NCBI GenBank assembly: GCA_030427585.1
Contig: JAUIBW010000011.1
Coordinates: 62,001 to 126,000 of the forward strand
Length of the DNA: 64,000 nt
Reading direction: 5' to 3'
Source of the DNA: Bacteroidia bacterium
GTDB taxonomy: Bacteria; Bacteroidota; Bacteroidia; Flavobacteriales; Flavobacteriaceae
Made by a program: the position numbers and the translations under genes
Notes under the pieces: generated by a model
The model's database searches: none
What the model was told of the DNA's origin: nothing
What the model saw: only the letters and a program-made list of their open reading frames with translations
In this document: positions 52,898 through 63,132 of the stretch, piece after piece
Layout: each line of letters starts with the position of its first letter
How positions within the stretch are numbered: position 1 is the stretch's first letter

Positions 52898-53065
52898 ATG
52901 AACCCCAATACAATAAATAAACTCGTAGAAAACACTCCAAAACCTGATACCGTTGCCACCGTTGTAAAAGTCATTTTTGGTGCTTTTCTTTTAGTACGTA
53001 TTATAAAAACAAGTGTAGAGTTGTACTGTACTTTAGAAGATCGAAAAACGGATAAATGTAAATAG
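52898..53065 (+). CDS. Small membrane protein C
   Basis: 55 aa, not in longer-ORF lists. It begins MNPNTINKLVENTPKPDTV and has a single span (VVKVIFGAFLLVRII). It is 23 bp after the previous small gene and ends the element-like run. The three membrane genes A-C might act together; this is a guess from spacing. Confidence 0.5.
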   Translation: MNPNTINKLVENTPKPDTVATVVKVIFGAFLLVRIIKTSVELYCTLEDRKTDKCK

Positions 53066-53202
53066 TTATGATCTTGTTCTTCCATCTAATATGTAGGTGA
53101 TTTCATCCAGACATGCCTAAAAAAAACGATGTTATTTTTTAGCACAATACTTATTCATCAATCTAAGCTTTGTATCTAAAAGGATACCCAAAATAAGTCG
53201 AC

Positions 53203-53233
53203 ATAAAAAAACCGCCACTTGGACGGTCTTTTT
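53203..53233. terminator. Bidirectional terminator
   Basis: ACCG...CGGT stem with CCACTTGG centre, A run before and T run after on both strands. It closes the minus-strand immunity operon and isolates it from the element module. Confidence 0.8.
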
Positions 53234-53234
53234 G

Positions 53235-53501
53235 TTATTCTTCATAATCCTCTATCTTTATTTTGGCCTCCAGGTCAAAACCTGCATTGGTTATTGCTTT
53301 TTTAAGATCTGGTTCTATTTTAGCTACATCTTCGGTAATAAAAGATACGTTCATATAATTTTCACCTGTACCTTCGTCAATTAACTCGCAAAGTTCATGT
53401 CCTTCCAAAACATCACTTAATAGATAACGTTTGTTTACTGTCATACCAAGCTCATCTATTTCTGCCTTACTTAAAGGGATCGTGATATTTACTAATTTCA
53501 T
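53235..53501 (-). CDS. Probable accessory or immunity protein of RHS toxin
   Basis: 88 aa from the ATG at 53499-53501, which overlaps the TGA of the upstream gene as ATGA; this decides the start over an upstream TTG. The protein is acidic (about 25 Asp/Glu), mixed alpha-beta, with KLVNITIPLSKAEIDELGM. It is not a known family. Acidic proteins right behind a nuclease toxin are often inhibitors, so immunity is a reasonable guess, but the 148-aa gene is the closer candidate. Confidence 0.6.
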   Translation of the reverse strand: MKLVNITIPLSKAEIDELGMTVNKRYLLSDVLEGHELCELIDEGTGENYMNVSFITEDVAKIEPDLKKAITNAGFDLEAKIKIEDYEE

Positions 53502-53944
53502 TCTATTGTCCAGTTTTCTAATCTCCAACCTTTTTCAAGGTTTTCAAATATTAATGGTATACTCCACATTCCCGAAGGAGATAATTTTTTTTGTTCTTCA
53601 TTAAGTTCCTGAACTACTTTAGAACTACCTCCTTCTAATAAAATTCTCCACCCAGACCCGAACATATTCTTTCTTCTAAAAGATTTAGGAAAAACTATGT
53701 CTTTTGGTATCGTAACATTACCTACTAAAGTAACTCCTTTTTCTTTTATACCATGTTTTAAAGGGAATGTAAGAAAGAAAAAATCACCTTTAATTACAGA
53801 TGCTATATCTTCTGGTCTATCTGTATATATATCATAAAAAAGTCTAATCCCTTCTAAAGTATTGTTGTCCTCTGATTCTTTTAAATATTGAAAGTAAACT
53901 TTTTTACCATCTTGCTCTAATTCTATTATATCTCCTAGTGTCAT
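53498..53944 (-). CDS. Probable immunity protein to GIY-YIG toxin
   Basis: 148 aa. It starts LGDIIELEQDGKKVYFQYL and continues as a beta-rich fold (GDFFFLTFPLKHGI, GVTLVGNVTIPKDI), ending in WRILLEGGSSKVV and WRLENWTIE. It resembles the Imm26-like pattern loosely. It starts 24 bp after the toxin stop, which is the usual place of a cognate immunity gene. No signal peptide, so it acts in the cytosol. Confidence 0.65.
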   Translation of the reverse strand: MTLGDIIELEQDGKKVYFQYLKESEDNNTLEGIRLFYDIYTDRPEDIASVIKGDFFFLTFPLKHGIKEKGVTLVGNVTIPKDIVFPKSFRRKNMFGSGWRILLEGGSSKVVQELNEEQKKLSPSGMWSIPLIFENLEKGWRLENWTIE

Positions 53945-53968
53945 ATTTACAAATTTAGTTTAATTAAA

Positions 53969-56900
53969 TTAAAAAGCAAACCCAGCTGCTTCAAGTAATT
54001 CTTTTCCTTTTTTTATAGATTCAGCATATACTTTATTTTTTTTAGCGATACTATTAATACGATTTAATAATTGTCCTGTTTGCCCTTTTTTACCGCCCAG
54101 ACCAAAGTATTCTATTAAAACTTGTTCAACTGCTTTTGCATCTGATCGGGAAAGTTTTGTTAAAGAATTATTTATGTATTCTATCTCGATTCCCTTTTTC
54201 TTTAAATGTTGCAAAGATCTCCTTGCAAAATTATTGGTAATCCCTACATAAATAATTTTCCCTCCTCTAACTGACCAATATACCATTGAAGTTTTTCCTG
54301 CTTTTGCTCCCATCATTGATAAACCTTTTTTGCCTATTCCCGCAGGAGACATTATTTCCATATAATTCATCATAGGAGGTAGTTCATCTACTTGCTCATA
54401 ACGATTCCAATAAATTTTATAAAACTCATTATCACCTGCCACATAATAAGTATAACCATCATCACCTACCCAATAGTTATCACTATAGAAGTCAAAATCC
54501 TTAGTTGATTTACCATAAGCTTTATTCAATACTTCATTAAAAAGCTTTTTTAGTCCTAGACAACACTCACCTTCTCCTTGTTCTTCATTATTTTCGTTTG
54601 ACTCTTCGTTTTCTGAATTTCCTCCTGTGAGTATTTTAAATGCATCAATTGCATCTTGGCCAGTAAATTTAATATTATCACCTCCATTTGTCACAATTAC
54701 TGAAGCACCACTAGGGTCATTCCAAAAAGCGGGATTATTATCAAACGCAGTGTATGGTGATAGTGTACCGTTCATTATTGGATCAATACTTGACCACCTA
54801 GCGATAGCTGGATCATACTTACGAACATCCATTTCATATAGGTTTAAGTCTAAACCTTCAGTATATTCTTTTCCATTATATCCGTAATTATTCTTTGAAC
54901 CTGTAATAAGTGAATTAGGATGTGTCGAACCATATTTCCAAGATAACCCATAAGGATAATAATCCTTAACTTGTCTAATTTCGTGGTGGTTGTCACCATC
55001 ACCGTCAATATCGGTAAAGTTTCGAACTATATCTATTTTACCATCTTTATCATTATCTGCATATGCTAAACGTACATTTTTCAAGTAATCTTTAAACTGG
55101 TATACAAAGGTAAATGAACCATTATTTTCAGGTTCTATGTATCCTTCTGAATTGATTATCATTTGCAATATTCCATTTTTGTACTCAATCCCATTATTGT
55201 ATTCAGTAACAGTAATGGCTGTACCATCAGTAATTGTCTTTTTTAGTTGTGTACCTGTGGCATCATATACATAATCTATCCTTCTATTAGGGTTATTTTG
55301 AAAAGTATACGATTTTGGTAAGTTCAAATAATTATAAGTAATTCCTGTAATCCCTTTGTTTTGATCTTGTATCATATTACCATTAATATCATAATCAAAA
55401 TCATCATTGGTGTTAGTGCCATCCTTAAAACCATAGGTTTTATTTCCTGTATCGGTAACTTTAAGCAGTTTGTTGCCTGAATTATATTGATAATTCAATA
55501 TATCCATATTAGTATAACTAGTTGTATTCTGCCACCCGTGACGAGTAAGTGAGATTATATTACCATTTGGATCATAAACAATATTAGAAACATCATAACG
55601 ACTATCGCTACTTTTTGCACCGGTTAGGTAATTAAGAGCGTTGTATTTATAACCATATGCATGTTTAGTATCGTCATTAGCTGTTTTCCATATCATTTCA
55701 CTAATGTTTCCATTATATAATGGAGATGCTTCTACATTTTCAGTAGTTCTACTATAATTCACATTGTAAGCGAATAAATCATTACCTAAATTGTTTACAT
55801 CATTGATTCCTTTTAACCACCCTCTTACATGTAGTTTGTAATCAATAGTTTGCAACCCTGAACCTGTGGTTTTGATTTTTAGCTTCCCTAATTTATCATA
55901 AATGTTAGAAACAATAGCTTGAAAGGGTTGATTATTGACTTTTTGGGCTTGAGTAAGCATCCTACCCATATGATCATAAGTAAACGTATCTATCGTAACA
56001 ATGGCTGCATTGTTATCTTTAATGTGGGTAGTTTTAGTTTCTTCTACCTTACCTGTAAAATCTAGTTTGCTTTCTACTATATCAGTAGTGTTTAAATATT
56101 CATTTTTACTGGCTACATAGATAGGTCTTGACTTATTATCATACCTGGTAACGGTAGTAATCCAATCATTGGTTTCCAGTACCCTTACTTTACTTCCTGT
56201 AGGTAGTGTCTTGGTTTGATCAGAAATAGTTTCTCCATATACAGTACCAGGATTGGTTAATCCAGCAAGATCAAAATTATAATCATCGTAATAGTTGATA
56301 GTAAATACCTTATACATACTTGTTGGATATGCATCTTTAGAATAATACATAGTTGTGCCACCAATAACAATAGAGGAAGCAAGTTTAGACTCATATTGTG
56401 GAGTTGTAGCATTATTCACATTATTTTGGATAACCTTTCTATTAGCTCCGTTTATAACGGTTCCTGTATACAACACTCTACCAAAAGCATCATATTTAGT
56501 AAACAACCATTGATTCCAAGCCTTACCCGTCATTTCTTTTCTTAAACTGGCATCTTGGGTGAGAATAGGTTGATCTAGTTTGTTGTACACAATGTATTTC
56601 CAATCTTTACCAGCAACTTTCATTTCAATAAGCCTATTACGATTATCATATTTGTATTGATAACATAATTCGCTAAGTTCACTCTCCGATACCCCATCTG
56701 TTACATTTACTTTAGGCGAAATCACATAGGTAAGTTTGCCAAATCTATCATACACATAATACGTGTCGTGTGCTGATCCTTCATTAAAGTTTCGCTTTAA
56801 AACCACTCTACCTTGTTTATCTTTATATTCTTTGGTAGTATGATTATTACCATCAGCTGGAGTCCAGTTCTCATCTTTGGTGATGGCTACATACAACTGA

Positions 56901-57559
56901 TTTGGTGCATAAAATCCATCCTTTACCAGACTAGGGTCTTCCGTATTTACGGGATTGGCAAAATCAACTTTAAAATACACCACCTCATTAGCAGCATTGG
57001 TATCCCAGTCAAACTTGATCGTATGATCTATATCACTATTAGGATTAGCTTTCCAGTCCTTACCCGGAGCTCCCTGTTCTAGCACCCGATTAAGAGGAGA
57101 AGCCTCAAACACACTTTCTGAATAGGCATTGATCTGGTTAAGATCGGTAATCCCAGGGAAATCACTAGTATAGGTATCCTTATAATACTGGTTGATGTCG
57201 GTATTGACATTGATATCTTTATAACTCCCAATGGTATTGTCTGCCTCAAAAGGTAAGTATTGCTTTGCTTGTCTGCCATAGGCATCATACTCGATATGAG
57301 TTACAATATCTTTACCATCGGGTGAAGCTTTGATCGCTCTTTCCTGGATAGGCCTACCAAGCCCATCAAAATAGGTAACGCTTTCTATCGCTTTATCTAT
57401 ATAGTTAATGGTAGCGCAGTTTACATTTTCTAGCTCTGCAATGGTCATTCCTACTTGCGGAACTGTGGTATGTATATAGTTCTTGTCTGATAATACTACC
57501 TGGGCCTGAAGGTTCCAGCCTAAAAGCAGTAGTATGATATATATTATATGTTTTTTCAT
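53969..57559 (-). CDS. RHS polymorphic toxin with C-terminal GIY-YIG nuclease
   Basis: 1196 aa. A signal peptide (KKHIIYIILLLLGWNLQAQ) precedes the DUF6443-type N-terminus (FDGLGRPIQERAIKASPDGKDIV), then YD repeats and the RHS core ending in NLYEMDVRKYDPAIARWSSIDP near 925. The last 105 residues are a nuclease: VYW (1093-1095), YVG (1104-1106), R1113, E1145 and N1166 match the five GIY-YIG positions. RHS proteins wall off and release the C-terminal toxin. Two small acidic genes follow as probable immunity. The nuclease likely attacks nucleic acids of rival cells. Confidence 0.9.
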   Translation of the reverse strand: MKKHIIYIILLLLGWNLQAQVVLSDKNYIHTTVPQVGMTIAELENVNCATINYIDKAIESVTYFDGLGRPIQERAIKASPDGKDIVTHIEYDAYGRQAKQYLPFEADNTIGSYKDINVNTDINQYYKDTYTSDFPGITDLNQINAYSESVFEASPLNRVLEQGAPGKDWKANPNSDIDHTIKFDWDTNAANEVVYFKVDFANPVNTEDPSLVKDGFYAPNQLYVAITKDENWTPADGNNHTTKEYKDKQGRVVLKRNFNEGSAHDTYYVYDRFGKLTYVISPKVNVTDGVSESELSELCYQYKYDNRNRLIEMKVAGKDWKYIVYNKLDQPILTQDASLRKEMTGKAWNQWLFTKYDAFGRVLYTGTVINGANRKVIQNNVNNATTPQYESKLASSIVIGGTTMYYSKDAYPTSMYKVFTINYYDDYNFDLAGLTNPGTVYGETISDQTKTLPTGSKVRVLETNDWITTVTRYDNKSRPIYVASKNEYLNTTDIVESKLDFTGKVEETKTTHIKDNNAAIVTIDTFTYDHMGRMLTQAQKVNNQPFQAIVSNIYDKLGKLKIKTTGSGLQTIDYKLHVRGWLKGINDVNNLGNDLFAYNVNYSRTTENVEASPLYNGNISEMIWKTANDDTKHAYGYKYNALNYLTGAKSSDSRYDVSNIVYDPNGNIISLTRHGWQNTTSYTNMDILNYQYNSGNKLLKVTDTGNKTYGFKDGTNTNDDFDYDINGNMIQDQNKGITGITYNYLNLPKSYTFQNNPNRRIDYVYDATGTQLKKTITDGTAITVTEYNNGIEYKNGILQMIINSEGYIEPENNGSFTFVYQFKDYLKNVRLAYADNDKDGKIDIVRNFTDIDGDGDNHHEIRQVKDYYPYGLSWKYGSTHPNSLITGSKNNYGYNGKEYTEGLDLNLYEMDVRKYDPAIARWSSIDPIMNGTLSPYTAFDNNPAFWNDPSGASVIVTNGGDNIKFTGQDAIDAFKILTGGNSENEESNENNEEQGEGECCLGLKKLFNEVLNKAYGKSTKDFDFYSDNYWVGDDGYTYYVAGDNEFYKIYWNRYEQVDELPPMMNYMEIMSPAGIGKKGLSMMGAKAGKTSMVYWSVRGGKIIYVGITNNFARRSLQHLKKKGIEIEYINNSLTKLSRSDAKAVEQVLIEYFGLGGKKGQTGQLLNRINSIAKKNKVYAESIKKGKELLEAAGFAF

Positions 57560-57579
57560 TGTATTATATGGTTATAAAG

Positions 57580-60500
57580 TTAATGTTGGTCTCCGCAATT
57601 CAGGCAATCCCCTCCGCCATCCCCTCCAGAGGATTTATTTACAATAATCGGCATGGTTTTTAATACGATTTGTCCGGTTCGAGAATCGGTATACTTTACA
57701 CTAAGCTCATACTCTCCGTTCTCACTCATTCCTGCTGTAAAGCTTGACCCACTCCCTACATCACGGGTCCATGAGGGATTGCTCATTCTCCATAATTTCC
57801 ATTGTGTTCGGGTATAATGTCCAGATCCACCACTTACTCCTGTGATCCTAAAAGTGACACTAGGTGTAGAATTAGTAAGGGAAGCATTACCTGGACTCAC
57901 ACTAACACTCATAGGGTTATAGGAGTATATAGTAACACTCTTTTCTTTATAATGCCCTGAAATCCTGGTGTCTACCACACGAAACTTAATGGTATATGTA
58001 CCTGCACTTGAAAAATTATTGGAGTAGCTGGTACCCGTAGCACTTTGCTTTACATTATTGACATACCATTCATATCTACGGTTCCCTGATCCACCACCAA
58101 TACTACTAGTTGTAAAATTAGTAGTGGTGCCTTTTACAATATAAGTCTTACTGGCACTAAGATTTGGGGTATTTAAAGGGTTATAGGAGTATATAGTAAC
58201 ACTCTTTTCTTTATAATGCCCGGGAATCCTAGTATCCAACACCCGAAACTTTACCGTATAAGTTCCTGTAGCCGAAAATTGATGCACTAATTTTGTTCCC
58301 GTATAGGACTGTTTATTATTATTGATATACCATTCGTACCTTCTGCTACCAGATCCTCCTGCAATGCCAGAGGTACTGAAAGTAAGTGTGGCCCCTTTAA
58401 GGAAATAGGTATGATTGGCCGATAATCCCGGGGTAGCAAGTGCACTATATGAATAGACTACTGGTGTGTTAGAGCCAGGGACTGAATAGGATGGTATGGT
58501 GTTATCTATAGCTTTAAAACTAATGGTATAAGTTCCTGTAGCTGAGAATGCCTTGGTAAAACTGGTCCCTGTAGCACTTTGCTTTACATTGTTAATATAC
58601 CACTCGTATCTACGGGAACCTGACCCCCCACCAATACCATTGGCAGTAAAGGTAACCGAAGTTCCTTTAAGAATATAGGTTTTGGTTGCACTTACCGAAG
58701 GAATACTTAGTGGATTATAAACATATAATTTTCGTACAGCACTATTTTTAGATTTCCCACTTGTAGTATCAATAACTTTAAAATATACGTTATAAGTTCC
58801 TGCTGTATTGGTAGTATACCTAAAGGTCGTAGCAGTACTAGATTGTTTTGTATTATTTACATACCACTCATATCGTAAATTACCTGTTCCCCCTCCTACG
58901 CTAGAGGCACTAAAATCAACGCTAGTTCCTTTTACAATATGCGTACGGTTTGCACTTACTGTAGGTACATTGATAGGGGGATAGGCCACTACCACATTTA
59001 TGGTTTTGCTTACCCTGTGTTTGGTTTGGGTATTATAAGCAATCACCGATACAGCGTAGGTTCCTTCTGCACTAAAAGATTTAGTAAAGCTTGTACTTCC
59101 ACCGCATTGTTCTTGTGTACCGCCAACAGACCAAGTGAAAAGATCTGCACCACCACTTCCTGAAGTATTGGATGTAAAGGTAACTGCCTGATTGGGTTGT
59201 ATGGCACTTACACTTGGGCTTATGGCCACATCACCCAAAGTAGCCGTTTGTTCTCCTTGGTAATTGTATCGTACTTGTTGTGCAACATGCTGATTTTGAT
59301 CCAGCCCGTATTGCAATCTATTAAACTCATCGTATTTATAATAAGCAGTATGCCCTTTAGGATCTGTCATACTAGTTACCCCAACCAGTGGATCGTAGGT
59401 ATAGCCTGTAATCTGAGCATTTGCAAAATACGCGTCTTCTCTCAGGTCTTTAAATAGATTACGCATCGTTACCTCGTCTGCCGCTGTATCCTCTGTATTT
59501 GATGCGGTTTGTAACTGTGTGATTAAAGAACTTGCTGTTGATGGAATCCCTATATAACTGGCATTATCAATTTTGGCAATAGGTTGGGTATCGTTATATC
59601 CCCAAACGTACATAATATGTCGGCCATCGGCTAGGGAAACTTCTAATGGATTTCCTTTATCATCATAGTTATGATAGATAACACGATCATTAAGGGTTGT
59701 ATTTGCTTTAGCTGCCCTTATCTTTTCTAGCAATACTTTTCCCCCTTCCCAAATCTTATAATCGAAATACTCTGTAGAAACTGTTTCCTCTGGAGAAGAT
59801 CCTTTTTTTCTGGTGGTAATCTTTTCAATAGGTGTATTTATGCGATACAGATCAACTAATCTTTGTTCCGCAGCGGTTTTACCGGTTAAATCTTCTGAAT
59901 ACTTACTTCTATTATAATACCACTCGTTTTGATTGGTTGATACAACCTCTTCAATAGGAAACACATGTTTGTTTGCATTATCATGATAGTTAAATACTTT
60001 TGTGGTAACAACTTCTTTTCCTTTATAATAATCTTTAGTAATGGTTTTGTCTAACGTATACCATTCGCTTAATGTATAATACTTATGGCTACTCCAAAAA
60101 CCATAGCGCATCCCCATCTTTACACCAACGACTTCATTTCTAAAAATATCATTTCGACTTCTAAGATACTTATATTCATTTGTGGTTTCTTTAACTAAAG
60201 TATATCCGCTACCTTCTCTTTTAAATGTCCTTTCCTTTTCAAGGTTTCCGCGTAACCATTCTAATACTACCGGAGGTGTAAAAGGAAATCTATCTGTATC
60301 AGAATCATCATCTAAATTAAATGAAAACTGATATTCTTTTTTGCCTGTATTGTTTTCCTTAGTCCCAAAGTATTCCGTTACATTGCTATAGCCCACATAA
60401 CTACTTTTAGTGGTAGTCATAGGGTTGTTGCTTGATGAGCTAATAATATCTGCACTGGCAAGTTGACCATTACTAAAGGTAGCTCCTCTTTCAATAAAAA

Positions 60501-62469
60501 ACGGGGTTGATGTAATCCCCCCGGAACTCGAAGTGGTATTGTCACCATCCCAATCTAAATACTCGTAAGACTTTTCAAAATAACTCGAATCGGTATCATA
60601 TTTTTTGATGTTCTTTACCCTTAACCCACCTACTCCAAAGTTGACACCATCTGTAGTTAAAGATTCCATATCTAACTTTTCTCCATAAACACGGACACTG
60701 AAATCCGGAAAATTACCAAAATCATCAGGGATTATTGTACCTTGTATCGTATAATTTCCCGGGAGTAATGTAAAACTCGAGTCTGTAGTTAGGGCAACCG
60801 TAGAACCATCACTTTTAATTAAATTGATTCGAATCCCACAAGTACGCTGTGTAATATCACATGGGTAGTTAACATCAATAAAAACTATATTTTGAATTAT
60901 CTCTCCTGAAGAAATCGTAAACGGTTTATTAATTTGCAAGGAATTATTTTCGATATCAGAAGTGCCCACACTTACTAGTGGATGTATAACTCTGGGAGCT
61001 ATTTCATGTGCAAAAGCCAATTGCCCAACAGTATTCCCTTCATATTCATACGTAGAAAATCCCCCTGTGGGATAGGTCAGCTTTTCTAAAACCCCTGCTT
61101 TGGCAAAACCAGCATCTGCGGTTCTATCTGCCCCTTCCAATCTTCTTCCACCAATAGTTACAGAAGGTATTAAACTGGTATTATTATGTTTCCCGTTATA
61201 ATACCCCCATAAATCCCTGGCCAAAGAAAAACGGTCTGGCAATGGTTTTGAATTGTATTGCATACGATAAGGGGGTAAAGATGCCCCATCTTTAGACTGT
61301 TGTATAGAAGTTAAGAACATTCTATAATACCGATCATTACCACTACAAGGAACCGCAGGAGAATTTCCGACTTCTCCTACAGTGTTATAGGTAAGATTGA
61401 TTTTTTTTACCTCTTTCCCCAGCAAGTCTTTAATGATAATTTCTTTAAGACTATAATCCCCTGGTTGATCTAATCGTTCTGTGGTATTTTTGATAAACTC
61501 AATCGTTCCGTTTTGACTTTGAATACTTGATATTTTCCAGGAACTAATAAAACTCTCATAATATGTTATGGGTTTAATCCCCGCAGAAAGTACTTGATTA
61601 TCTATTTCCCCCTGAACATTGAGGTAACGTTGTTGACCTGAAGCAGAACAGGTATTATATGTGTTCTCTTTATAGGTAAACCGTATATGGTTCTTTGAAA
61701 TGGCATCTTCAATATCCATCAGTTTCCAGCCGTTAATATATCCGGCATTAAAATTCTTTCCTCCACCTTGTGCAATACTTCCCAGTAATGCTTCATATCC
61801 TTTTCGGGTTCCATCTTGTGATACTCCACAATAATATCTTACACCATCTGGGGCAGTAATGATCCAGGCTATAATTTTTTTATTGTTATCTTTTTGGTAA
61901 TTGATCCTAACATCAGTATGGGGCATGGAAACAATCTCCCCCGACTGTTTAAAGAAGAAGCTACCAGAATACCCCGGAATAGTATAATGATACATATCAG
62001 GTTCATAGTCCAGCTCTCCATTGACTGCTCTTGTAATAAGATCAGTGACCTGATTTACTTCACTGGCATCAAATTGAATAGCTAAGAATTCTTCAACTGT
62101 TTCTGGAGTGTTCAAAAAACCACCGATAGCATCATCGGCAATTCCCCGTACTACTCGGGTTACTGATCCTCCAGCACTTAAATTCCATCCTAATCCTGTC
62201 CAGGAAGCTGTTTCTTCTACTTTGATACCTCCTGCATGGTAAGAAAGACTTACCGGTACATTCAAGCTACCACTGGCTGCTTCTCCGATAGGAATAGAAA
62301 TATTAGGGATACCTGAATATAGACTCACAGGAGTCTCGATAAATTTCCCCAATGATGCTACTTCTGGTGTCGAAGGCGCATAATTTAAATTGTTTTGATA
62401 ACCACTTTCTCTTTGAGCTATCAAAGGGATAGAAAGCAGCAAGATCAAATAAAACGTTAGTTTTTTCAT
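57580..62469 (-). CDS. RHS-associated secreted protein with PKD/Ig repeats
   Basis: 1629 aa from the ATG at 62467-62469; the frame extends to a GTG at 62550. A signal peptide (MKKLTFYLILLLSIPLIAQ) is followed by the SYHAGGIKVEETASWTGLGWNLSAGG block that marks Bacteroidota RHS-locus partners. The middle carries YD-type stretches (YNYQGEQTATLG near 1065). The C-terminal 550 residues are PKD/Ig-like domains, four of them close repeats, ending in a CLNCGDQH tail with CxxC. It lies 20 bp before the toxin gene, so they form one operon. It may form part of the shell or hold the toxin at the surface. Confidence 0.88.
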   Translation of the reverse strand: MKKLTFYLILLLSIPLIAQRESGYQNNLNYAPSTPEVASLGKFIETPVSLYSGIPNISIPIGEAASGSLNVPVSLSYHAGGIKVEETASWTGLGWNLSAGGSVTRVVRGIADDAIGGFLNTPETVEEFLAIQFDASEVNQVTDLITRAVNGELDYEPDMYHYTIPGYSGSFFFKQSGEIVSMPHTDVRINYQKDNNKKIIAWIITAPDGVRYYCGVSQDGTRKGYEALLGSIAQGGGKNFNAGYINGWKLMDIEDAISKNHIRFTYKENTYNTCSASGQQRYLNVQGEIDNQVLSAGIKPITYYESFISSWKISSIQSQNGTIEFIKNTTERLDQPGDYSLKEIIIKDLLGKEVKKINLTYNTVGEVGNSPAVPCSGNDRYYRMFLTSIQQSKDGASLPPYRMQYNSKPLPDRFSLARDLWGYYNGKHNNTSLIPSVTIGGRRLEGADRTADAGFAKAGVLEKLTYPTGGFSTYEYEGNTVGQLAFAHEIAPRVIHPLVSVGTSDIENNSLQINKPFTISSGEIIQNIVFIDVNYPCDITQRTCGIRINLIKSDGSTVALTTDSSFTLLPGNYTIQGTIIPDDFGNFPDFSVRVYGEKLDMESLTTDGVNFGVGGLRVKNIKKYDTDSSYFEKSYEYLDWDGDNTTSSSGGITSTPFFIERGATFSNGQLASADIISSSSNNPMTTTKSSYVGYSNVTEYFGTKENNTGKKEYQFSFNLDDDSDTDRFPFTPPVVLEWLRGNLEKERTFKREGSGYTLVKETTNEYKYLRSRNDIFRNEVVGVKMGMRYGFWSSHKYYTLSEWYTLDKTITKDYYKGKEVVTTKVFNYHDNANKHVFPIEEVVSTNQNEWYYNRSKYSEDLTGKTAAEQRLVDLYRINTPIEKITTRKKGSSPEETVSTEYFDYKIWEGGKVLLEKIRAAKANTTLNDRVIYHNYDDKGNPLEVSLADGRHIMYVWGYNDTQPIAKIDNASYIGIPSTASSLITQLQTASNTEDTAADEVTMRNLFKDLREDAYFANAQITGYTYDPLVGVTSMTDPKGHTAYYKYDEFNRLQYGLDQNQHVAQQVRYNYQGEQTATLGDVAISPSVSAIQPNQAVTFTSNTSGSGGADLFTWSVGGTQEQCGGSTSFTKSFSAEGTYAVSVIAYNTQTKHRVSKTINVVVAYPPINVPTVSANRTHIVKGTSVDFSASSVGGGTGNLRYEWYVNNTKQSSTATTFRYTTNTAGTYNVYFKVIDTTSGKSKNSAVRKLYVYNPLSIPSVSATKTYILKGTSVTFTANGIGGGSGSRRYEWYINNVKQSATGTSFTKAFSATGTYTISFKAIDNTIPSYSVPGSNTPVVYSYSALATPGLSANHTYFLKGATLTFSTSGIAGGSGSRRYEWYINNNKQSYTGTKLVHQFSATGTYTVKFRVLDTRIPGHYKEKSVTIYSYNPLNTPNLSASKTYIVKGTTTNFTTSSIGGGSGNRRYEWYVNNVKQSATGTSYSNNFSSAGTYTIKFRVVDTRISGHYKEKSVTIYSYNPMSVSVSPGNASLTNSTPSVTFRITGVSGGSGHYTRTQWKLWRMSNPSWTRDVGSGSSFTAGMSENGEYELSVKYTDSRTGQIVLKTMPIIVNKSSGGDGGGDCLNCGDQH
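57901..58962 (-). repeat. Four tandem Ig/PKD-like coding repeats
   Basis: Units of 264-270 bp encode residues 1170-1523 of the 1629-aa protein. Each has S-A-x-x-T-Y-x-x-K-G, GGGSG-x-RRYEWY and GTYT strands. The best pairs are similar enough in DNA for unequal crossing over. Confidence 0.88.
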
Positions 62470-62658
62470 AAAAGTAATTTTAGTAATGATTGAATTTTTA
62501 TAGTGAAACCGATACATGTATGATGTGCAAATCAGTAAGAGCAATAGCACTATAGACGATCATTGATTTGATATTAAGAATTGTTGTTATGACACGGGTT
62601 GCATAAGTTAAATTGCAGTCTTTTTGTTTTCATAGTTAGATAATTATATAGTTAATAT

Positions 62659-63015
62659 TTAAGTACTCCGTGTGCAATAATAAAGCACACGAGTTTCATT
62701 TTTCGGGACTGGGTAAAAAAAGTTGAACGTTTTTTTATTTATATTTTCTACCATAGTATACATCTGGTTCACAGTGCTTTTGTTGGAGTAAAAACCACAG
62801 GTGAATTTGACCGACTCTGCATAATAATACTGCTGTGAAGAGGTATCAAATTCTACAGGAGCATTAAGTTGTTTCATGATAAAAAGGGTACGGTATAGTT
62901 TGGTTTTAGAGATTTTTAACTTTGCTGCCAGTTCCATAGGAGATCCGGTAGCATGAAGACGGATCAGTTGATCGATACGTTGTATCAATTCGATTTGTTT
63001 TAACATGATATTCAT
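62659..63015 (-). CDS. HTH-type small regulator-like protein
   Basis: 118 aa. Residues 5-45 (IELIQRIDQLIRLHATGSPMELAAKLKISKTKLYRTLFIM) form a DeoR/WYL-type helix-turn-helix with a clear turn and recognition helix. The rest is beta-like (NAPVEFDTSSQQYYYAESVKFTCGFY), without a ligand domain. Small proteins of this kind are abundant in Bacteroidota accessory regions. The start could be Met 4 (63006). It may regulate the RHS operon next to it, as both point the same way. Confidence 0.75.
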   Translation of the reverse strand: MNIMLKQIELIQRIDQLIRLHATGSPMELAAKLKISKTKLYRTLFIMKQLNAPVEFDTSSQQYYYAESVKFTCGFYSNKSTVNQMYTMVENINKKTFNFFYPVPKNETRVLYYCTRST

Positions 63016-63132
63016 AACTCTAAAGTTTTTGCATTCATTAAAAAAATCATCGCTATAGCCATAAGCAGGTGTTCACTATTGGTAGGTTATGGGAAACGGA
63101 GCATGATGGTTTGGGGAAACATCAAAACGGGA

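Noticed and set aside
47467..53234. Second copy of the tRNA-Asn 3' end as an att site
   Set aside because: No duplicated stretch of the tRNA end was found inside the window.
59197..59457. 86-aa plus-strand ORF
   Set aside because: Antisense to the RHS partner gene with no features of its own.
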